A stretch of 64,000 nucleotides of DNA from Cranoglanis bouderius (lineage: Eukaryota; Chordata; Actinopteri; Siluriformes; Cranoglanididae), in contig CM042540.1 in NCBI GenBank assembly GCA_023630585.1, positions 26,963,769 through 27,027,768 of the forward strand, in the 5' to 3' direction. The translations under genes were made by a program, and so were the position numbers. Under the pieces are notes generated by a model. The model did no database searches, was not told the origin of the DNA, and worked only from the letters and a program-made list of their open reading frames with translations. Positions 12,242-64,000 of this stretch are shown here, piece by piece. Position 1 is the first letter of the stretch; the number at the start of each line of letters is the position of its first letter.

Positions 12242-13508
12242 TAGAGATAAAACTGTATCCAATTTTTTGGGCCGATTCCAATTTCCGATTTTTTTGTAAG
12301 TGTGACCTGCCGATACCGATTTTTGCCGATTCCGATTTTCTTTCTAAGAACTATAATTGACGGCATATACAAACAAAAATCTACTTTTCTTCAATGCTAA
12401 ATTTTATTTTCATAATAAAAGAATTATTAAACATTACAATTTCCCCCCAAACTGCACTAAGTTACAGGATCTTCTCTCACTTAAACAACTCTCAAAATAA
12501 AGTGCTCTGTGACTGGAAAGAGGTAGAAATAACAATGAACTGAAAATGAGTTGCTTTATATAACAAAACAGATATCATTTTCCACTGTGTTTATAAATTG
12601 ACCTTGTTCTCTTTTTTACTGGTCTCACAAAAGTCCAAAGATTACAAGCCTATGAACAAAACTGGAGTGTACATATTTGGAGTCTTCCAAATATGAATAG
12701 GTGAAGTGGCTAATAATTAAATAACAAGTGTAACAAGTAGAATGAGTTACTGCCCCTTTAAGGCGGAACGCTCTCTCTTACTCCCTCACTGATGAGTGGG
12801 CAGTCGGTAGACGGAGCGCGAGCTGTGATCATCGCATGTATGCATGTAAAGCCTGGTTATATTTCTGTTGCTCTTTGCCCTGTTTTATTTATGTTCAGTA
12901 ACGCAGTTGTTAGTGGAGTGTTTTGCAAACTGCCCCATGTGTGCGGGGGATCGACAACGCTGATAATAAACCACTGTGAAATATCAGATACGTAAGTTTT
13001 GCTTACACCTGGCTACAACCATTCAGGCTATCCGGCCTCTCTGTGTAAAGCGTTACACAAGGCACCTTTTCTTTGTTGCCAACATGCTGTATGTATACTT
13101 GAGCATTAATGGCAAGTTTTTCTTCACAAACAGAAGCATCTCTGCCTTGTAACCTGATAATCGGTTTCTCCTTTCATCCATCACATGTCCAGCCAAGCTA
13201 AACAAACCATCACTTTCAACGCTTGTACATGGAGCAGAGAGGTATAGGCTCGGGCAAGTGGAGCAAGCACAGGGAAACGATCTTTGTTGGTCCTCCAGTA
13301 GGTCAATGGGTTTTCGTGTTTTTGCCTACGACATGTTTACATGCGGCTGTGAGCGTGGCTGTGACGTTATTGCCTGTGCCGCCGGCAACAACACGGACCG
13401 GCTCGGAATGGGAAAGACGTGAGACTGAACGGCCGGTCACCGGTCCGGGCCGAGCGTGTGGAAAATCGTCTGATTCCGGTCCCTGGCCGGTCGATCGGTG
13501 CATCTCTA
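12242..13508 (-). mobile_element. hAT-superfamily element with 8-bp target-site duplication
   Basis: Terminal repeats TAGAGATAAAACTG (left, decayed) and GGTGCATCTCTA (right). Flanks GTCATCTG (12234-12241) and GTCGTCTG (13509-13516) are an 8-bp duplication with one mismatch, as expected for hAT. On the minus strand near 13010-13235 a decayed hAT dimerisation domain is readable (GLFSLAGHVMDERRNRL ... EMLLFVKKNL). The rest of the transposase is missing, so the copy is an internally deleted relic. Confidence 0.88.
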
Positions 13509-13516
13509 GTCGTCTG

Positions 13517-14704
13517 TGTGTCTGGCCCCTCTGGCAGAATCACCAACTGAGAACTGTGATCTAGCAGATAAGGAAACCTCAGGACTTCATCAGACCTGGT
13601 ACGCTGGATGATTCTTAGGATTCTGACTTCTCATTGTCTCTTCATTTTCATGGACTGCTAAACAGCAGTAGGATCTCAAGATCTACACACCTACAAGGAA
13701 AATGAGGCAGCCTTTGTAATCCACCACAACACATTGGATGGCATCTCCCCAGGGTCCCATAGACTTATTGCTTTCCGCCTTTCTGAGAGCTTTCCATCTT
13801 TCTGAGAGCTTTCCATTAGAATGGAGTTGCTGGAGTCCCTTAAGGATCCTCTTTATTAACCTATGCAAAATTCTGACATTTTGTTAGTGATCCGTTCAAC
13901 TAAAAGAATCGGTGAATAAAGGTCTCTGGTGATGAGCTCGGCTTGACTGCGTTGGAGGCCAGATAATTCTGTGGTGCCTTTTTGTTTGAAATCCACAATT
14001 TGTGCCCAACCTTGTGACTCTGTCTATTGACCTTGTAGGCTTCAAGAATATTGAGCCTGCAGAGAAGAATTTCTTGCTCATACAAGAAGTGGGTGTACCA
14101 GCACTGATTCTATCTCAAGCACTGTTGAAAAAAAAACCCCACTGTGTTCCAAAGTGTTCTATGGAACTAAAGAAGCAACAAGAGCAGCCACAGCTACTGC
14201 ATTGAAAAGCTGAGTAAAAGTCAGCGGCTCTTATTTATCAAAGTTGCATATTGTCAGATCTGATGGTAAAACGATCAGATTCATGTTTGGCGTGTCTCTC
14301 TGATCAAACTCGCATCTGGTCAGAGTGTGTCTAAATTTGTGTGCAACAACTTGTATGCAAATGGGACATGGATGCAGAGCCTTGGATGAGCGCACCACAG
14401 ACCTGGGCACTTTAGGCAGTCTGTTTTATTTTGGCGTTTGATTGATTTCTTTTGGCCTTTTGTTTATTTGAAATAAGGATTTCAATTTTAATCATCTTCT
14501 GTTATGTCCTTTCAGCATGGTCCTCCCAGCACTTCCTCATTCCAGAGTTTCCTGGACTGTTTGCCAGGCTCAAAATCTGACTTCAGTTAAAACTGACTGA
14601 CCAAGTTCTGATCTAGCTATCACCCTGCATTTGGAGGCATAAATGGCTTTATAGAAATAAAACACTCTGCACATTTTTACAATTGTCTATATTTATATAC
14701 AGTA
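13517..14704. other. Intronic sequence, no gene seen
   Basis: No exon and no repeat that I recognise. Contains a short duplicated stretch CTTTCTGAGAGCTTTCCAT at about 13782-13816. Confidence 0.4.
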
Positions 14705-16271
14705 CAGCCGTGGCCAAAAGTTTTGAGAATGAAACAAATATTAATTTTCACAAAGTCTACTACTTCAGTGTTTTTAGATCTTTTTGTCAGATGTTACTAA
14801 CTGTTACTGAAGTATAATCACAAGCATTTCATAAGTGTCAATGGCTTTTATTGACAATTACATGAAGTTTATGCAAAGAGTCAATATTTGAAGTGTTGAC
14901 CCTTCTTTTTCAAGACCTCTGCAATTCGCCCTGGCATGCTGTCAATCAACTTCTGGGCCACATCCTGACTGATGGCAGCCCATTCTTGCATAATCAATGC
15001 TTGGAGTTTGTCAGAGTTTGTGGGTTTTTGTTTGTCCACCCGCCTCTTGAGGATTGATCACAAATTCTCAATGGGATTAAGTTCTGGGGAGTTTCCTGGC
15101 CATGGACCCAAAATGTCGATGTTTTGTTCCCCGAGCCACTTCGTTATCACTTTTGCCTTGTGGCAAGGTGACCCATCATGCTGGAAAAGGCATTGTTCGT
15201 CACCAAACTGTTCTTGGATGGTTGGGAGAAGTTGCTCTCTGAGGATGTTTTTGTACCATTCTTTATTCATGGCTGTGTTCTTAGGCAAAATTGAGAGTGA
15301 TCCCACTCCCTTGGCTGGGAAGCAACCCCACACATGAGTGGTCTCAGGATGCTTTACTGTTGGCATGACACAGGACTGATGGTAGCGCTCACCTTTTCTT
15401 CTCCGGACAAGCTTTTTTCCAGATGCCCCAAACAATTGGAAAGGGGTTTCATCAGAGAAAATGACATTACCCCAGTCCTCAGCAGTCCAATCCCTGTACT
15501 TTTTGCAGAATAGCAGTCTGTCCCTGAGGTTTTTCCTGGAGAGAAGTGGCTTCTTTGCTGCCCTTCTTGACACCAGGCCATCCTCTAAAAGTCTTCGCCT
15601 TACTGTGCGTGCAGACGCACTCACACCTGCCTGCTGCCATTCCTGAGCGAGCTCTGCACTGGTGGTGCCCCGATCCCGCAGCTGAATCAACTTTAGGAGA
15701 CGTTCCTGGCACTTGCTGGACTTTCTTGGGCGCCCTGAAGCCTTCTTCACAACAGTTGAACCTCTCTCCTTGAAGGTCTTGATGATCCGATAAATGGTTG
15801 ATTTAGGTGCAATCTTACTAGCAGCAATATCCTTACCTGTGAATCCCTTTTTGTGCAAAGCAATGATGGCTGCACGTGTTTCCTTGCAGGTAACCATAGT
15901 TAACAGAGGAAGAACAATAATTTCAAGCACCACCCTCCTTTTAAAGCTTCCAGTCTGTTATTCTAACTCAATCAGCATGACAGAGTGATCTCCAGCCTTG
16001 TCCTCGTTAACACTCTCACCTGTGTTAACGAGAGAATCACTGACATGATGTCAGCTGGTCTTTTTGTGGAAGGGCTGAAATGCAGTGGACATGTTTTTTT
16101 GGAATTAAGTTCATTTTCATGGCAAAGAGGGACTTTGAAATTAATTGCAATTCATCTGATCACTCTTCATAACATTCTGGAGTATATGCAAATTGCCATC
16201 AGAAAAACTGAAGCAGTAGACTTTGTGAAAATTAATATTTGTGTCATTCTCAAAACTTTTGGCCACGGCTG
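14705..16271 (-). mobile_element. Tc1/mariner family C element, near-intact, DD35E-type
   Basis: TA at both flanks. TIRs start CAGCCGTGGCCAAAAGTTTT at each end and stay nearly identical for about 70 bp, with only a few differences. 1567 bp. It holds an almost uninterrupted transposase on the minus strand. High TIR identity, a preserved target site and a single nonsense codon all point to a recent insertion. Confidence 0.95.
14881..15933 (-). pseudogene. Tc1/mariner family C transposase with one nonsense codon
   Basis: The frame runs 291 codons, meets TGA at 15058-15060, then stays open 58 more codons to a natural stop at 14881-14883. Helix-turn-helix N-terminus (GKDIAASKIAPKSTIYRIIK), linker SGRPRK, catalytic Asp in VIFSDETPFQLFG, second Asp in FQHDGSPCHKAK, Glu in [10 protein letters not shown] count 35 residues between the second Asp and the Glu, one more than classic Tc1 (DD34E). 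The TGA stands where family members have Trp (IENLW). The first Met may instead be the internal MVTCKETRAA, giving about 338 aa. Confidence 0.93.
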
Positions 16272-16449
16272 TACATGATACCCAATTCCTTCCTCCAGTG
16301 GATCTGTTAACAGTTGATTCTTTTTCATTTCTGGGGATGCGAAGGATAACAACTTTATTGTCAGCAACCTCCAATTCCCTGCTTCAATGAAATTAATTTT
16401 GTTCTCCTTTCCATTTACTTTTCTCCTTGTATCAGACTTTAGCCTGCTG

Positions 16450-16475
16450 AATATATATATATATATATATATATA
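16450..16475. repeat. (AT)13 microsatellite
   Basis: 26 bp of uninterrupted AT dinucleotides followed by a T run. Confidence 0.95.
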
Positions 16476-17475
16476 TTTTTTACTGGCTCACTCTTGCAGT
16501 ACCTGCATAAATTAGGGTATGTTTCATGTATTCGATGTATGTGAGGGTAAATTGGGGTATGTCATATGTATGTTACATGTAAATATGGAACTTGTGGCAG
16601 GGCTTTTGTCCATGCAGCTGAAGTTGATTCATTTATTGTCACTGGTTGAATCACTTTTTTTTTTATTTTTGCCCATACATCATTGTGAGCTTAAATATGT
16701 GCTTGTTTCTGTGGAACTTTGATGAATAAAGGCAGATGTGTTTGTCCTTCACCAGACAGACATATATAGTCGGCGGAATAATAAATGTTAGCACTTTCAT
16801 GTCAAAAAGACGAGTGTAGTCCAAAAGCTTGTATGGTTGTGATTGTGATGAAAAATTTTGTGGACATTTACTTTTGACTTCAAGGATACTTTATAAGGAA
16901 AACATAGATGAGGCATGGCAGTTGTGTCGGGCTGATCCGAGAGCACGGGTCTAACTGCTAGAAAGCCTGAGGTCACCTTGTAGCCTTTTGAATGGCGCTA
17001 ATAAATAAAGTTCCATCTGAGGCGTTGTGCTTTATAGAGTCGAGAGCGCTAAAGAGCGGTGTTTGTGTGTTGTTCTCAAGGATATGGGTATGTCATGTTG
17101 TGAATTGATTTTTGCTTGCTGGTTTTGAAAGGCCTCTTCCTGCCTCCTCTCCTTCTCCCTCGTACTGAGGTCATATGTCATCGTGTAGCGTCCCCTCTGT
17201 GCTCATTCGCTCCAGCCCCTCAGAGAATACGCTCACGTAGTGTGCCAGGATGTTGCGTGTAGTGATGCATATTTCCATCCATTTGTTATTTATGGACAAG
17301 TCGAAATTACTGGAAGGGAGGGAGGGGAAAAAGGTAGCTTGCGATAGATGCATTTGTACACATCACGTGTACGTGTTTGTGTGCTACGGTTGCCCCGGCA
17401 ACTGTAAAGAGATGACAAAAAGAGCGAGGGGCCTTGAAATTGTGGTCTTGTTGAAAGGAGGGGAGGCAGGAGTAA

Positions 17476-17476
<1 letters not shown>

Positions 17477-17525
<49 letters not shown>
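17477..17525. repeat. (TG)n microsatellite
   Basis: 49 bp of uninterrupted TG. Confidence 0.97.
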
Positions 17526-17528
<3 letters not shown>

Positions 17529-17625
17529 GGTTTCCTCTGAGGAAAAAATACATGGCCAGACCAAATCAGTGATATGGGAGCTGTTGGTCATGAAGTTTAC
17601 TGATTAAAATAAGAATAAAGACATG

Positions 17626-18873
17626 CAGTGGGTATAGAAAAGAATCACCCCCCTTTAAAATAATCACATTTTTTTGCTTTTCAGCCTGAAATGAAGACGG
17701 ACACAGTTTTTGTTTTATCCAGCTGTATTTACTCAGTGCAACTTATAACATCCAAGTGAAACATATAACACCAACATGTCAGAAAAATAAAAAAAAAAAT
17801 AAAAAACCAGAATCACGGAGTTGGAAAAAGGATCACCCCCCTCCTAAAAATGACTTGTAAACTCAATAAGGTGTAGCTAATCACCTTCTCAATGGCACAC
17901 AAAGCCATTTGCCTTTCAACTGTGATCAGCTGTGGTCATTTAGATTAGCTCAGCATGAAAAGAGCTTTCCTGGAGCATTTTGTAGTGCAACTGAAGCAAA
18001 CAATCAACTATGAGTGGCAAGGCACTGTCAAGCACAGTGAAGTCTATTATTCTAGAAGTGGAAGGTATTTGGTACAACACAGACCCTCCCTGGATCAGGA
18101 CGTCACGCCAAACTGGATGAAAGAGCCAGGAGGAAACTGGTCAAAGAGGCTACCGAGAGGCCTACAGCGACTCTGAAGCAGTTGCAGGAATTTATGACAA
18201 AGAGTGGTCATTGTGCGCATGTGACAACAATATCACAAATTCTCCACAAATGTGGACTGGAGCACTTGTCAGGATAGAAGGAAAATGGATGGGGCAAAAT
18301 ACTGTCAAATTCTTGAGGAACATCTGCTGCCCTCTGCCAGAAAGTTGTCAATGGGAAGAAGGTTTACCTTCCAACATGACAATGACCCAAAGCACACAGC
18401 AAAACTGACCACACAGTGGTTGAAGGAGAAAAAGGTGAATGTCCTTGCATGGCCTAGTCAGAGCCCAGAATTAAACCCCATTGAAAATCTGTGGAATGAC
18501 TTGAAGACTGACGGTCACCATCAAATTTAACTGAATTTGAGCAGTTCTGCAAAGAAGAGTGGGCAAATATTGCAAAGTCTAGATGTGCAAAGTTAGTAGA
18601 GACATATCCCAACAGACTAAAGGCTTTAATTAAAAAAAATTAAGGCAAATTAAAGCAAGGGGGTGATCCTTTTTCCAACTCAGTGATTCTGTTTTTTTAA
18701 ATTTTTTAAAATGGTTTTCCTGACATGTTGGTGTTATATTATAAGTTGTACTGAGTAAATACAGCTGGATAAAACAAAAACTGTGTCTGTCTTCATTTCA
18801 GGCTGAAAAGCAAAAAAAATGTGATTATTTTAAAGGGGGGTGATTCTTTTCTATTTCTTTTCTTATCCCACTG
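17626..18873 (+). mobile_element. Tc1 family D, copy 1 (internally deleted)
   Basis: Left TIR CAGTGGGTATAGAAAAGAAT, right TIR decayed, ending TCTTATCCCACTG before TA; the left flank is TG. The transposase starts near 18010, has lost about 95 bp after its first codons, then a second block, and resumes at an intact C-terminal part ([17 protein letters not shown] ... [15 protein letters not shown]) that includes the second Asp and the Glu. Not functional. Confidence 0.9.
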
Positions 18874-18875
18874 TA

Positions 18876-19227
18876 TTTACAACCTGTGAGAAACATTAGC
18901 ATAATGACGAACATCATTAACGTTTCCATTGACACTAATATCAGTGTTATTTCATTAAGAGATCTGAGAAGTTAGTTTAGCTTATTGGTTGTGGCAATCT
19001 CTTAAGGTTGAAAATAAAAGGTGCATGTTAATTACTTTTCATTCAACGAGCATCACAGCTACAAAGCTTATTTAAAAAAAAAAACAACAACAACAACAAA
19101 AAGCAAAGTTCGTTTTCAGTCTCACACTAACTCTTATGTAACAGGGTTTTGGCCTTGGAGTATTCTTAGACCATATCCTATTTGCTGTAAATATAACTAT
19201 ACATTTCTTTATATCCCTCCATGACAG
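18876..19227. other. End of msh3 intron 8
   Basis: No repeat apart from an A-rich/CAA stretch at about 19073-19100. Ends with the acceptor of the first exon found. Confidence 0.5.

Positions 19228-63179
<43,952 letters not shown>

Positions 63180-63216
<37 letters not shown>
63180..63216. repeat. (GT)n microsatellite at the msh3 exon 22 donor
   Basis: About 18 GT units starting with the donor GT itself. Confidence 0.97.
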
Positions 63217-63217
<1 letters not shown>

Positions 63218-63303
63218 TAGGAATTATAGAGAGGTTTGACATTGTGGGAACATTTGGCTAGTTTAGGTGTAGGCACAACATTAATAAACCGCATTAATAG
63301 TTA

Positions 63304-63710
63304 CGCTGTATGGCCAAAAGTTTGTCGATACCTGACCGTATGTGGTTCTTCCACAGTCTGTTGCCACAAATTTGAAAGCACACAACTGTATAGAATTTCT
63401 TTGCATGCTGTATCATTACGATTTCCCTTCACTGGAACTAAGAGGCCCAAACCCGTTCCAGCATTATACTGCCCCTGTGCGTAAAGCGAGCTCCATGAAG
63501 ACATGGTTTGCTAAGGTTGGAGTGGAGCTTGAGTGTCCTGCACAGAGCCCTGACCTCAGCCCCAGTGAACACGTTTGGGATGAACTGCACCACGGGCCAT
63601 CTAGCACAGATCCGCTCCGAAATCTAGTGGAAAGCCTTCCCAGAAGAGTGGAGGTTATTATAACCGTGGGTGTGATGGTCAGGTGTCCACAAACCTTTAG
63701 CGATATAGTG
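63304..63710 (+). mobile_element. Tc1 family H-derived MITE
   Basis: Flanked by TA on both sides; left CGCTGTATGGCCAAAAGTTT, right CCTTTAGCGATATAGTG. 407 bp. It keeps only transposase C-terminal traces (SSMKTWFAKVGVE, SPDLSPSEHVWDEL), so it is a deletion derivative. Confidence 0.9.
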
Positions 63711-64000
63711 TAAGTCAGAGGAAGGTCCTCACAAGGATAGTTAGACAGATATATTCTAAAATATTGTTAGAGAAATCGATAGACATGAGATTGTCATTGC
63801 TCAGACTGAGCTGTCATTCTCATGGGAGTCATACTTTTATCTCAAGCTCTTTTACAGCATAGCATTGCTTGCAGTAGGGAATTGGAGAATAATAGATTAT
63901 AGAGAAATTGTGATTCACAATATATGATAATATTGAGATCTATCCTCAGTTTCTACACTTTGGGCTTCTGTCTACATTTTCCTGGCCCTGAAATAATTTT
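63711..64000. other. msh3 intron 22 sequence to window end
   Basis: No exon or repeat recognised. Exon 23 is not reached. Confidence 0.5.

Larger units (their letters stand above)
16274..17625. other. Intronic sequence with AT and TG microsatellites
   Basis: Apart from (AT)n at 16450-16475 and (TG)n at 17477-17525 I recognise nothing. Open frames across the TG tract are artefacts of the repeat. Confidence 0.5.

Noticed and set aside
13223..13564. 113-codon open frame as a gene
   Set aside because: It is antisense to the hAT relic and crosses its terminal repeat and target duplication.
17290..17591. Open frames across a TG microsatellite
   Set aside because: Artefacts of the repeat; no conserved domain.
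1..19227. Search for msh3 exons 1-8 or a divergent dhfr gene upstream
   Set aside because: No stretch reads as earlier MSH3 domains or DHFR on either strand; the region is repeats and AT-rich intron.

Overview
This is a vertebrate nuclear window and almost certainly teleost. It holds small phase-consistent exons separated by kilobase introns, more than a dozen Tc1/mariner families, a hAT element, LINE 3' ends, and several tRNA-headed SINE copies of the type common in catfishes. A catfish (Siluriformes) is my best guess from the SINE and Tc1 mix; this is inference, not proof.

The only host gene I can support is the plus-strand mismatch-repair gene msh3 (MutS homolog 3, the MutS-beta partner of MSH2). 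Fourteen consecutive coding exons lie between 19228 and 63179. Every junction has GT/AG signals and the reading frame is preserved across all 13 introns, for 1802 coding bases or about 600 codons. They cover the end of the connector domain, the core/lever and clamp, and most of the C-terminal ATPase (Walker A, STFMEEL segment, Walker B, H-loop). By alignment from memory to the 24-exon human gene I number them exons 9 to 22. Exons 1-8 should lie left of the window, with 1-19227 being intron 8. Exons 23-24 should lie to the right.

Region by region: 1-19227 is an intron crowded with transposons: Tc1 families A, B (with a LINE nested inside), K, A again, a hAT with target-site duplication, a nearly intact Tc1/mariner-type element with 35-residue D-E spacing, and family D. 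19228-24054 carries exons 9-13 and a 400-bp AT/GT microsatellite. 24055-28549 carries a second family D copy and exons 14-15. 28550-34976 is an intron with Tc1 families L, E and A plus a SINE. 34977-37077 carries exons 16-19. 37078-43705 is an intron with degenerate Tc1, MITE and foldback repeats. Exon 20 carries Walker A. 43864-52592 is an intron with two SINEs in opposite orientation, a short MITE, and Tc1 families H, E and a deletion derivative of A. Exon 21 carries Walker B. 52780-63052 is an intron with hAT/MITE-like repeats, a SINE and Tc1 families F, G and K. Exon 22 ends exactly where a (GT)n microsatellite begins, followed 124 bp later by a Tc1-derived MITE.

I saw no second host gene, no tRNA or rRNA gene, no CRISPR array and nothing prokaryotic. 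The items most worth a second look are the msh3 splice donor inside a GT microsatellite, the young DD35E-type Tc1/mariner element with a single nonsense codon, and two family A copies that share the same loss of the catalytic glutamate.
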